Below the pieces are notes generated by a model. It was not told the origin of the DNA. It ran no database searches and saw only the letters and a program-made list of their open reading frames with translations. A program made the position numbers and the translations under genes. Positions 51,517-60,338 of a stretch of DNA of 64,000 nucleotides are shown here, piece after piece; position 1 is the first letter of the stretch, and every line of letters begins with the position of its first letter. The stretch is from Kitasatospora herbaricolor (GTDB lineage Bacteria > Actinomycetota > Actinomycetes > Streptomycetales > Streptomycetaceae), in the NCBI RefSeq assembly GCF_030813695.1, contig NZ_JAUSVA010000002.1, positions 620,001 to 684,000 on the forward strand, written 5' to 3'.

Positions 51517-52530
51517 GTGGGTGTCACGGCAGCAGGCCCCGGCCCCGCCCTCCCGCGACCGCGAGGGCCCCTGACCCAGGCGCTCGTCACGCTGCTGAGC
51601 TCCGCGCCCGGGCCGGGTGCCGCGGTGCCGCTCGCCGAAACGGGCACGGCCGACCCCTGGGGCGAGGACCACCAGCTGGCCCTCTACGTCTGCTACGAAC
51701 TGCACTACCGCGCCTTCGCCGGTGTGGACGCCGGGTGGGAATGGCACCCCGCGGTCCTTGGCCTGCGCCGCGTTCTGGAGGACACCTTCCTGGACGCCCT
51801 GCGCACGGAGACGGGGACGGTGGCCCCGCTGGCGGGGCAACTGGGCGAGCTCCTGCTGGAGCCCGCCGACGGTGAGGGTCCTTCCTACTTCCTGCTGCGC
51901 GAAGGCGAGCGGTGGCAGGCCCGCGAGTACCTGGTGCTCCGCTCCCTCTACCACCTGAAGGAGGCCGACCCGCAGAGCTGGGTGATCCCCCGCCTCCACG
52001 GCGCGGCCCAGGCGGCGCTCGTCGCGGTCCAGTACGACGAATACGGGGCGGGGCGCCCCGAGCGGACCCACTCCCGGCTGTACGCCGAAATGATGGCGGA
52101 CCTGGGCCTGGACGGATCCTACGGACGCTACCTGGATCTCGTGCCCGCCCCGGCGCTGGCCGTGGTCAACCTGATGTCGCTGTTCGCCCTGCACCGCGCG
52201 CACCGCGGCGCCCTGATCGGGCAGTTCGCCGGCGTGGAGATCACGTCCTCGCCCGGATCCGCCCGGCTGGCCGCAGCCCTGGAGCGCCTCGGCGCCGGGC
52301 CCGCGGGCACCCGGTTCTACCAGGAGCACGTCGAGGCCGACGCCGTCCACGAACAGCTCATGCGCCACGGTGTCATCGACGCGCTGCTGAGGGACGAACC
52401 CGGCCTGGAGGACGACATCGCGTTCGGCCTCGCCGCGAGCGTCCTGCTCGACGAACGCCTCGCCGAGCACGCCCTCACCCGATGGACGCGCGGCAGCACC
52501 GCACTCCTCGCCCCGCTCCCGGCTCCCTGA
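51517..52530 (+). CDS. Iron-containing redox enzyme (haem-oxygenase-like diiron oxidase)
   Basis: A 337-residue all-helical protein of the haem-oxygenase-like diiron (HDO) type. Candidate iron ligands are in YVCYELHYRAF, the central VQYDEYGAGRPERTHS, and YQEHVEADAVHE. The GTG at 51517 has GGAGG 8 nt upstream. Family members oxidise small molecules, sometimes cleaving C-C or forming N-oxides. The CDGSH protein just upstream may be its electron donor. Substrate unknown. Confidence 0.85.
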   Translation: MGVTAAGPGPALPRPRGPLTQALVTLLSSAPGPGAAVPLAETGTADPWGEDHQLALYVCYELHYRAFAGVDAGWEWHPAVLGLRRVLEDTFLDALRTETGTVAPLAGQLGELLLEPADGEGPSYFLLREGERWQAREYLVLRSLYHLKEADPQSWVIPRLHGAAQAALVAVQYDEYGAGRPERTHSRLYAEMMADLGLDGSYGRYLDLVPAPALAVVNLMSLFALHRAHRGALIGQFAGVEITSSPGSARLAAALERLGAGPAGTRFYQEHVEADAVHEQLMRHGVIDALLRDEPGLEDDIAFGLAASVLLDERLAEHALTRWTRGSTALLAPLPAP

Positions 52531-52705
52531 GCGCCCACGCCCGTGACGGAAGTCGGCTCCGCGGTCGGCTTCTTGGCCGGCGCCCCCACTGCGCGCACTC
52601 GGCACCCCGAGCCCTGACTCCAGTTGTCGGCCCTTCTCCCTCGTCTCTGCCCGGGCCGGTCGTAGTTGCTGAGGTACCCGTGGTCCCGGCCGGGCCGGAC
52701 TCGGC

Positions 52706-53437
52706 TCAATCGCCGTGGGGGATCAGGTTGGTGTCGAATTCCCCGCGCGCGATCCTTCCGGCGAGTTCTGCCAGGTGCATGTGCCGGGCGCGCGCGTAGG
52801 AACGGAACGCGGCGAACGCGTCGTCGAGCCGAACGCCCCAGCGCTCGGCGAGGACTCCTTTGGCCTGCTCGATGACGATGCGGCTCGTCAGCGCGTATTG
52901 CAACTGGCCGCGTTCGGTCTCACTGCGGTCGAGGCTGCGCTGCTGGAGGATCGCGACCGTGGCGACGTCCGCCAGGGCCTGGGCGAGCATGAGGTCGTCC
53001 GGGCCGAGGGGCCCGGGTCTGGTCTGGAAGAGGCCCAGGGTCCCGATCACCCGCCCGCGCAGACGCATGGGAATCGCGTTCGCGGTCGTGAATCCGATCT
53101 GGCGGGCCTGGGCGGCGAACGCCTGCCAGTCGCCCACCACCCCCAGGTCCGTCAGGTCGATGGCCGTACGAGCGGTGCCGGTGCGATAGCAGTCGACGCA
53201 GGGGCCTTGGTCGTGCTGGAGGGCGAAGAGTTCGAGCATGTGGGTACGTTCGTCCGAGGCCGCGATCGTCATGAGCGTGTCGTGCTCATCGGCGAGGAGG
53301 ATGCCCGCGGCCGCGACGTCGAGGAGTTCCTCGCAGCGCTCGCACAACTGCTGCAGGAATTCGATCACTCCGAAGTCCTCGGTCAGCGAGTTGGCGACCT
53401 CCACGAAAACCTCGGTCACTCTTCGCACCCGTGCCAT
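52706..53437 (-). CDS. GAF-ANTAR regulatory protein
   Basis: A 243-residue protein. A GAF sensor domain (about 10-165; GILLADEHDTLMTIAAS, DQGPCVDCYRTG) is followed by an ANTAR RNA-binding domain (about 175-235; LTSRIVIEQAKGVLAERWG). ANTAR proteins stop transcription attenuation by binding dual hexaloop RNA hairpins. The CxxC in the GAF domain could sense redox. It lies 5 bp after the second GAF-ANTAR gene. Confidence 0.9.
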   Translation of the reverse strand: MARVRRVTEVFVEVANSLTEDFGVIEFLQQLCERCEELLDVAAAGILLADEHDTLMTIAASDERTHMLELFALQHDQGPCVDCYRTGTARTAIDLTDLGVVGDWQAFAAQARQIGFTTANAIPMRLRGRVIGTLGLFQTRPGPLGPDDLMLAQALADVATVAILQQRSLDRSETERGQLQYALTSRIVIEQAKGVLAERWGVRLDDAFAAFRSYARARHMHLAELAGRIARGEFDTNLIPHGD

Positions 53438-53442
53438 CGCGA

Positions 53443-54159
53443 TCAGTCCTTCTCCCCGCCCGTGGGCAGTTCTCTGCCATTGTCACCCAGGCGCACGACC
53501 CGGTCGAGGATGTCCCGGGACACGTCGGCGATCGGCCGGCCGGACGCATAGGCGTAGGCCCGAAGACGCACCAGGGCGACGGGCAGGGGGACTTCGAGCT
53601 GGACGCTGACCATTCCGGTCGCCTGGTGGACCACCGCACGCAGGAGTGCCGGGCCCGTCGGCGCCTTCGTGTCGTCGTCCGGGCCGTCCAGGAAGAGCGA
53701 GGTGAGCGCCGAGGCGAGGACGAAGGCGTCGTCGGCCTGGGCCCCGGTGAGGGGACCGCGGGTGCGGCGCAGGGTGGTGAGTGAGCCCACCTGGATGGCC
53801 CCCACCGCGAGGGGGAAGCAGAAGATCGCCCGGACCGGAAGCGGCCCCAGCTCCACGGTCAGCCCGGGCCAGCGATCCGCGGAGATCCGGGCCACGTCCG
53901 GAACCAGGACGGACATGCCGCTCGTGATGGCGTCGTAGCCGGGACCTTCCCCCAGGGTGAACTCAAGGTCATCGAACGTGCGGGCCAAATCTCCGGAGCA
54001 CCAGAGGAGTTCGCGTTGACCGACACTGTCCAGGACGGAGACCGCCAGGCAGTCCACCCCGAGTGCCCGCTCTCCTGCTCCCCGGAGGACGGTGAGGTCC
54101 GGCGTGCCGTCGGATGATCGCAGCAGCGGCAGTGTGCGCGCCATCAGAGCGCTGATCAT
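53443..54159 (-). CDS. GAF-ANTAR-like regulatory protein
   Basis: A 238-residue protein with a GAF domain (about 20-155; GVDCLAVSVLDSVGQRELLW, LGEGPGYDAI) and a diverged ANTAR-like C-terminus (LLRAVVHQATGMVSVQLEVP to RDILDRVV). It precedes and is cotranscribed with the other GAF-ANTAR gene. Start ATG 54159; ATG 54144 is also possible. The target RNA was not identified. Confidence 0.85.
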   Translation of the reverse strand: MISALMARTLPLLRSSDGTPDLTVLRGAGERALGVDCLAVSVLDSVGQRELLWCSGDLARTFDDLEFTLGEGPGYDAITSGMSVLVPDVARISADRWPGLTVELGPLPVRAIFCFPLAVGAIQVGSLTTLRRTRGPLTGAQADDAFVLASALTSLFLDGPDDDTKAPTGPALLRAVVHQATGMVSVQLEVPLPVALVRLRAYAYASGRPIADVSRDILDRVVRLGDNGRELPTGGEKD

Positions 54160-54289
54160 GACGCGTCACGGCTCGGCCCCGGCCACCCGGCGCAGCCCGC
54201 GGCCGGACACGGGCGTGGGCGGGGCCGGGGCGCGGCGGACCGCGGGACGGGGGTGCGGTTCGACGGGCAGCATGGCACGGCTCCTGGGC

Positions 54290-55309
54290 TCAGGCTCGCC
54301 GGCGGGTGTCCAGTCGGCCGGCTGCCGGCCAGCGGACGTTCCTGACCCATCCGCACCGTTCCAGCACGCGGATCACGGCGGCGGTGATGTCGATCTGTCC
54401 GCGGTCGACACCATGGCGGGCGCAGGTGGGGTCGGCATGGTGCAGGTTGTGCCAGCTCTCGCCGAAGGAGAGCAGAGCGAGCGGCCAGAGGTTGGTGGCC
54501 CGGTCGTGGCGGCGGGTGCGGAAGGGGCGCTGTCCGATCATGTGGCACAGCGAGTTGACGCTCCATGTCACGTGCTGCAGCAGGGCGACCCGGACGAGGC
54601 CGGCCCACAGGAGTGCGGTGAGCGCCGCGTGCGCGGAACCGCCGATCAGCCAACCGGCCCCGAACGGCAGCGCCAGGGAGAGCACGCACAGCACCGGGAA
54701 CGCCCGGGAAACCGCCCGCAGGTCCCGGTCCGCCAGGAGGTCCGGAGCGTAATGGGCAGCCGGGGTGGTGTCGGCTGTGAACATCCAGCCGATGTGGGCG
54801 TGGGCCAGGCCCCGGAGTTCGCCGGTGAGGCTGGTGCCGAACCGGAACGGTGAGTGCGGGTCGCCGGGGCGGTCGGTGAACGCGTGGTGACGGCGGTGGA
54901 CGGCCACCCAGCCGATCACGTCCCCCTGGAAGCTCATGGACCCGGCGACCGCCATCGCGATCTTGACGGGGCGGTTGGGGGTGAAACTGCCGTGGGTGAG
55001 ACCGCGGTGGAATCCCACCGTGACGCCCAGCCCCGTGACGCAGTACAGCAGGACGCCCAGAACGACATCGGCCGGGCCGATGATGCTGCCCCACAGCAGC
55101 CACGCCGCGAGCGCCAAGGCCAGGAAGGGAAACGCCACGATCAGTGCCGTGAAGGCCAGCTGCCAGGTCGGCACCCGTTGCTGACCGGTGGATTCGTCCC
55201 TCGGGAAGGGCGAGGTGCCGTCGTAGGGCGGCGGCGCGACGCGCTGCCCGGCCGCGCGCACGGCGGCGGTGCCTGTGAGTGACGCTGAGGACTCTTCTGC
55301 GATGGCCAT
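54290..55309 (-). CDS. Acyl-CoA/fatty acid desaturase
   Basis: A 339-residue membrane diiron desaturase. The three histidine boxes are HRGLTH (101-106), HRRHH (138-142) and HNLHH near the C-terminus, with four membrane spans. It should introduce a cis double bond (delta-9 type) into acyl chains and change membrane fluidity. It is the nearest gene to the divergent giant histidine kinase, so it may be part of the stress response that the kinase governs. Confidence 0.93.
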   Translation of the reverse strand: MAIAEESSASLTGTAAVRAAGQRVAPPPYDGTSPFPRDESTGQQRVPTWQLAFTALIVAFPFLALALAAWLLWGSIIGPADVVLGVLLYCVTGLGVTVGFHRGLTHGSFTPNRPVKIAMAVAGSMSFQGDVIGWVAVHRRHHAFTDRPGDPHSPFRFGTSLTGELRGLAHAHIGWMFTADTTPAAHYAPDLLADRDLRAVSRAFPVLCVLSLALPFGAGWLIGGSAHAALTALLWAGLVRVALLQHVTWSVNSLCHMIGQRPFRTRRHDRATNLWPLALLSFGESWHNLHHADPTCARHGVDRGQIDITAAVIRVLERCGWVRNVRWPAAGRLDTRRRA

Positions 55310-55714
55310 CCCGGCTCCCTAGCCGTGGGGTGCGGCGCGGCCAGGGTCAGGGGCAGCAGGTTCGGGATCCGCGTGCGTCCGGAGTCCTGAGGCAACGGGG
55401 GAAGCACGCTCGTCCCCGACTTCGCTTCCACCATACGCCCGCGGAGCCGCCGTCCTGCCGATCGGCCGCGGAAGGGATCGCCGACGGCACGATCAGGAGC
55501 ACCGGCCGAGGGGCATGCGCATCGGGCGAGGGCGGGGTTTCGGGCACAGGCACGGGAACTGGCCGTCGACGGAAAACGTACGGTAGCGTCCCGAAGGTAT
55601 GTTTGACGTCCGACGCGACTTGCGCCCACGGCCCAGGGGCCAGGGCGGATGCCGGGCCCGGCACGGCCTGACCTGGGCCTGCGGCCCTGTACTCAACGAG
55701 GAAGGCGGCGGCCG
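55310..55714. other. Divergent intergenic region, no gene seen
   Basis: 405 bp between the desaturase and hybrid kinase genes. A GTACGGTAGCGT stretch near 55577-55588 could contain a -10 box for the kinase but has no good -35. Confidence 0.4.
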
Positions 55715-58700
55715 ATGACCGGCTCGACGAAGCCCCAGTCCGCTCATCGAGGCGAGGGCGACGGTGCTGCGCAGGTGGGGGAACCTGATCTGCGGCGGCT
55801 GTTGGCCGGGCTGACCGCCGTCCGCGACGGCGACTTCGGCACTCGACTGCCGGACGACGCCGACGGGCTGCTCGGCGAGATCGCCACCGTCTTCAACGGC
55901 ATGGTCGACCAGCTCTCGCTGTTCACCTCCGAGGTGACCCGCGTGGCGCGCGAGGTCGGCACCGAGGGCCGGCTCGGCGGCCAGGCCGAGGTCCCCGGGG
56001 TCTCCGGCACCTGGAAGGACCTCACCGACTCCGTCAACGCGATGGCCGGCAACCTGACGACCCAGGTCCGGGACATCGCCCAGGTGGCCACCGCGGTCGC
56101 CAAGGGCGACCTCTCGCAGAAGATCGACGTCGCTGCGCGCGGCGAGATCCTTGAGCTGAAGAACACCGTCAACACCATGGTCGACCAGCTCTCCTCGTTC
56201 GCCGCGGAGGTGACCCGCGTGGCCCGCGAGGTCGGCAGCGAGGGCCGGCTCGGCGGCCAGGCCCAGGTGCCCGGCGTGGCGGGCACCTGGCGTGATCTGA
56301 CCGACTCGGTCAACTTCATGGCCGGCAACCTCACCGACCAGGTTCGCAACATCGCCCAGGTCACGACCGCGGTCGCCAAGGGCGACCTGTCGCAGAAGAT
56401 CACCGTGGACGCCCGCGGCGAGATCCTCGAACTCAAGAACACCGTCAACACCATGGTCGACCAGTTGTCCTCGTTCGCCGGGGAGGTGACCCGCGTTGCC
56501 CGCGAGGTCGGCACCGAGGGCCGGCTGGGCGGGCAGGCCGACGTGAAGGGTGTCTCCGGTACCTGGCGTGACCTCACCGACTCGGTGAACTCGATGGCCG
56601 GCAACCTGACCGCGCAGGTCCGCTCGATCGCCCAGGTGGCGACGGCGGTGGCGGGCGGCGACCTCTCGCAGAAGATCCGGGTGGACGCCCGCGGCGAGAT
56701 CCTCGAACTCAAGGAGACCATCAACACGATGGTCGACCAGCTTTCCGCCTTCGCCGGGGAGGTGACCCGGGTGGCCCGCGAGGTCGGCACCGAGGGTCGG
56801 CTGGGCGGGCAGGCCGACGTCCGGGACGTATCGGGTACCTGGCGCGACCTCACCGAGTCGGTGAACGTGATGGCGGACAACCTGACCGCGCAGGTCCGCT
56901 CGATCGCCGAGGTCACGACCGCTGTCGCACAGGGTGACCTCTCGCAGAAGATCCGGGTGGACGCCCGCGGCGAGATCCTCGAACTCAAGGAGACCATCAA
57001 CACGATGGTCGACCAGCTCTCCGCCTTCGCCGACGAGGTCACCCGGGTCGCCCGCGAGGTCGGCACCGAGGGCAACCTCGGCGGGCAGGCGACCGTCCGC
57101 GGTGTCTCCGGCACCTGGAAGGACCTCACCGACAACGTCAACGTGATGGCCTCCAACCTGACCGGTCAGGTCCGCTCGATCGCCCAGGTGGCGACGGCGG
57201 TGGCCCGCGGCGACCTCTCGCAGAAGATCACCGTGGAGGCCAAGGGCGAGGTGGCGGCGCTGGCCGGGGTGATCAACACCATGGTCGACACCCTGTCGGC
57301 GTTCGCCGACGAGGTGACCCGGGTGGCCCGCGAGGTCGGCACCGAGGGAACGCTCGGCGGCCAGGCCCGGGTGCCGAACGTGGCCGGCACCTGGAAGGAC
57401 CTCACCGACAACGTCAACTCGATGGCCAACAACCTCACCGGCCAGGTCCGCAACATCGCCCAGGTCACCACGGCGGTGGCCCGCGGCGACCTGACCCGCA
57501 AGATCGACGTCGACGCGCGCGGCGAGATCCTCGAGCTCAAGACCACCATCAACACCATGGTCGACCAGCTCTCCTCGTTCGCCGCCGAGGTGACCCGGGT
57601 GGCCCGCGAGGTCGGCAGCGAAGGCCGGCTCGGCGGCCAGGCCGAGGTGGAGGGCGTCTCCGGCACCTGGAAGCGGCTGACCGAGAACGTCAACGAGCTG
57701 GCCGGGAACCTGACCCGCCAGGTCCGCGCCATCGCCGAGGTGACCAGCGCGGTCGCCGAGGGCGACCTGACCCGATCCATCACCGTCGATGCCTCCGGCG
57801 AGGTCGCGGACCTCAAGGACAACATCAACTTCATGGTGGAGTCCCTGCGCGAGACGACCCGCGCCAACGAGGACCAGGACTGGCTCAAGTCCAACCTGGC
57901 CCGGATCTCCGCCCTGATGCAGGGCCGCCGCGACCTGGCCGTCGTCGCCGAACTGATCATGGACGAACTCACCCCGCTGGTCGGCGCCCAGTACGGGGCC
58001 TTCTACCTCGCCGAAGAGACCGCCGACACCACGTTCCTCAACCTGATCGGCTCCTACGCCTTCCCGCCCGGCGAGACCCCGGCCCGCTTCAGGCTCGGCG
58101 AGTCCTTCGTCGGCCAGGCCGCCCGCAGCCGGCGCACCATCGCCGTCGACTCCCTGCCGGCCGGCTACGTGAGCGTCTCCTCCGGCCTCGGCCGCGCCGA
58201 GCCGAAGACCCTGATCGTCCTGCCGATCGTGGTCGAGGGTCAGGTCCTGGGCGTCATCGAACTCGCCACCGTGCACGACTTCACCCCGGTGCACCGCGCG
58301 TTCCTCGAACAGCTCATGGAAACCATCGGCGTCAACGTCAACACCATCGTGGCCAACGCCCGCACCGACGAACTCCTCGACGAGTCCCAGCGGCTGACCT
58401 CCGAACTCCAGGTGCGGTCCGCCGAACTTCAGTCCCGTCAGGAGGAGTTGCAGTCCTCCAACGCCGAACTGGAGGACAAGGCCGCACTGCTGGCCGCGCA
58501 GAACCGGGACATCGAGACCAAGAACCTGGAGATCGAGCAGGCCCGCCAGGAGCTGGAGGACCGCGCCCACCAGCTTTCCCTCGCCTCCACGTACAAGTCC
58601 GAGTTCCTGGCCAACATGAGCCACGAGCTGCGCACCCCGCTGAACAGCCTGCTCATCCTGGCCCAGCTGCTGGCCCAGAACCCGACCCGCAACCTGACCG

Positions 58701-60292
58701 CCAAGCAGGTCGAGTACGCCGGCATCATCCACTCGGCCGGCTCCGACCTGCTGCAGCTGATCAACGACATCCTCGACCTCTCCAAGGTCGAGGCGGGCAA
58801 GATGGACGTCACGCCTGAACACATCCCGCTGAACAAGCTGCTCGACTACGTCGAAGCGACGTTCCGCCCCCTGACGACCCAGAAGAGCCTGACCTTCGAA
58901 ATCAACACGGCCGCCGGTGTACCGGCCCAACTCCTCACCGACGACTACCGGCTGCGCCAGGTGCTGCGCAACCTGCTGTCCAACGCCGTGAAGTTCACGG
59001 AGAGGGGCAGCGTCGAGCTGCGGATCGAGGTCGCAGACGCGGCGAGCGTGCCGGAGGCCGCCCGCCGCGACGAGGAACCCGTCATCGCCTTCCACGTGAT
59101 CGACACCGGTATCGGGATCGAGCCTCAGCACCTGGAGAGCGTGTTCGGCGCCTTCCAGCAGGCCGACGGCACCACCAGCCGCAAGTACGGCGGCACCGGC
59201 CTCGGGCTCTCCATCAGCCGGGAGATCGCCTACCTCCTCGGCGGCGCCATCACCGCCCGGAGCACTCCGGGGCACGGCAGTGTGTTCACCCTGTACCTTC
59301 CTGCCTCCCGCCCCGAATTCCTCGCGCTGAGCGCGGACAGTCCCCGGGTGGCCCTGGAAGCCGGGCCGGCCGAGGTGACGCCGCCCGGTCAGGGGGCGCC
59401 GACGGGATACCTCCCGGCGCCCGAGCCGAGCCAGCCCAGGCGGCTGCTGGTCATCGAGGAACGCCCTCGTGGCCTGCTGTCCCTCGTGGCCGAGAGCGCC
59501 GTCGCCGACCTGGCGGGACACGCGGACCCCGCCGACCCCCGCGGGGCGTTCGAGGTCATCACCACCATGGGTGCCCGGGAGGCGGCGGAGACTCTGGCCG
59601 CGGGCCCGTGCCACTGCGTGGTCCTGGAACTCGACCTGCCGAACGGCGGGGCACTGAATTTCCTGGACGACATGGCGCGTGACACCGCGTTGCACAGCGT
59701 GCCGGTCCTGGCCCACAACAACCGGCGCCTGGGCGCCGACCAGGAGCGGCTCCTGCAGGATCGCGCCGCCGGGCAGCCACTGGAACTGCTGTCCAGCCTC
59801 GACGAGCTGCGCGAACGCATCGCACTGCACCTGAGCGCCGAACAGCCCGGCGACGTACTCCCGCTGGTGCGCACCGAGGACCGGGAAGCGTCGTTCGCGC
59901 AGAACGTCGACGGCTCGCTCACGGGCCGCACCGTGCTCGTCGTCGACGACGACGCCCGCAACCTGTACGCCATCACCGGCATCCTGGAGCTGCACGGCAT
60001 GCAGGTCCTGCAGGCGGAGAACGGCCGGGCCGGGATCGACACCCTCCACCGGAACGCCGGCATCGACCTGATCCTGATGGACGTCATGATGCCGGAGATG
60101 GACGGGTACGCCGCCACCGCCGCGATCCGCGCGATGCCGCAACACGCGGACCTGCCGATCATCGCCGTCACGGCGAAGGCAATGATCGGCGACCGGGAGA
60201 AGAGCCTCGCCTCCGGGGCCAGCGACTACGTCACCAAGCCCGTCGACGCCTACGACCTCATCGCCTGCATCGAGCGTTGGCTGCGCCCATAG
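55715..60292 (+). CDS. Soluble hybrid histidine kinase with seven HAMP repeats (Nik1/OsaA-like)
   Basis: A 1525-residue cytoplasmic kinase with no membrane span. Residues about 50-715 form a HAMP array of seven 92-residue repeats with [10 protein letters not shown] and GDLSQKI motifs. A GAF domain (about 738-885) and a coiled coil (about 890-960) follow. HisKA has phospho-acceptor His970 in NMSHELRTP, and the ATPase has [15 protein letters not shown] and GGTGLGLS. A degenerate receiver (about 1242-1375) lacks a clear acidic pocket, and a true receiver (about 1404-1523) has phospho-acceptor Asp1456. The layout matches group III fungal osmosensor kinases and streptomycete OsaA. GAGGAAGG is upstream of the ATG. 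Confidence 0.92.
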   Translation: MTGSTKPQSAHRGEGDGAAQVGEPDLRRLLAGLTAVRDGDFGTRLPDDADGLLGEIATVFNGMVDQLSLFTSEVTRVAREVGTEGRLGGQAEVPGVSGTWKDLTDSVNAMAGNLTTQVRDIAQVATAVAKGDLSQKIDVAARGEILELKNTVNTMVDQLSSFAAEVTRVAREVGSEGRLGGQAQVPGVAGTWRDLTDSVNFMAGNLTDQVRNIAQVTTAVAKGDLSQKITVDARGEILELKNTVNTMVDQLSSFAGEVTRVAREVGTEGRLGGQADVKGVSGTWRDLTDSVNSMAGNLTAQVRSIAQVATAVAGGDLSQKIRVDARGEILELKETINTMVDQLSAFAGEVTRVAREVGTEGRLGGQADVRDVSGTWRDLTESVNVMADNLTAQVRSIAEVTTAVAQGDLSQKIRVDARGEILELKETINTMVDQLSAFADEVTRVAREVGTEGNLGGQATVRGVSGTWKDLTDNVNVMASNLTGQVRSIAQVATAVARGDLSQKITVEAKGEVAALAGVINTMVDTLSAFADEVTRVAREVGTEGTLGGQARVPNVAGTWKDLTDNVNSMANNLTGQVRNIAQVTTAVARGDLTRKIDVDARGEILELKTTINTMVDQLSSFAAEVTRVAREVGSEGRLGGQAEVEGVSGTWKRLTENVNELAGNLTRQVRAIAEVTSAVAEGDLTRSITVDASGEVADLKDNINFMVESLRETTRANEDQDWLKSNLARISALMQGRRDLAVVAELIMDELTPLVGAQYGAFYLAEETADTTFLNLIGSYAFPPGETPARFRLGESFVGQAARSRRTIAVDSLPAGYVSVSSGLGRAEPKTLIVLPIVVEGQVLGVIELATVHDFTPVHRAFLEQLMETIGVNVNTIVANARTDELLDESQRLTSELQVRSAELQSRQEELQSSNAELEDKAALLAAQNRDIETKNLEIEQARQELEDRAHQLSLASTYKSEFLANMSHELRTPLNSLLILAQLLAQNPTRNLTAKQVEYAGIIHSAGSDLLQLINDILDLSKVEAGKMDVTPEHIPLNKLLDYVEATFRPLTTQKSLTFEINTAAGVPAQLLTDDYRLRQVLRNLLSNAVKFTERGSVELRIEVADAASVPEAARRDEEPVIAFHVIDTGIGIEPQHLESVFGAFQQADGTTSRKYGGTGLGLSISREIAYLLGGAITARSTPGHGSVFTLYLPASRPEFLALSADSPRVALEAGPAEVTPPGQGAPTGYLPAPEPSQPRRLLVIEERPRGLLSLVAESAVADLAGHADPADPRGAFEVITTMGAREAAETLAAGPCHCVVLELDLPNGGALNFLDDMARDTALHSVPVLAHNNRRLGADQERLLQDRAAGQPLELLSSLDELRERIALHLSAEQPGDVLPLVRTEDREASFAQNVDGSLTGRTVLVVDDDARNLYAITGILELHGMQVLQAENGRAGIDTLHRNAGIDLILMDVMMPEMDGYAATAAIRAMPQHADLPIIAVTAKAMIGDREKSLASGASDYVTKPVDAYDLIACIERWLRP
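55931..57862 (+). repeat. Seven 276-bp tandem repeats encoding HAMP units
   Basis: GAGGT(G/C)ACCC recurs at 55931, 56207, 56483, 56759, 57035, 57311 and 57587, each exactly 276 bp (92 codons) apart without indels. The units are similar at both DNA and protein level, giving strong scope for recombination. Confidence 0.95.
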
Positions 60293-60338
60293 ACGATCCG
60301 GCACAGCCAGCCGCCCGCCGCTACCCGAGGAGAGACCG

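Noticed and set aside
55931..57862. Regular 276-bp repeats considered as a CRISPR-like or satellite array
   Set aside because: They lie inside an intact coding frame and encode HAMP units.
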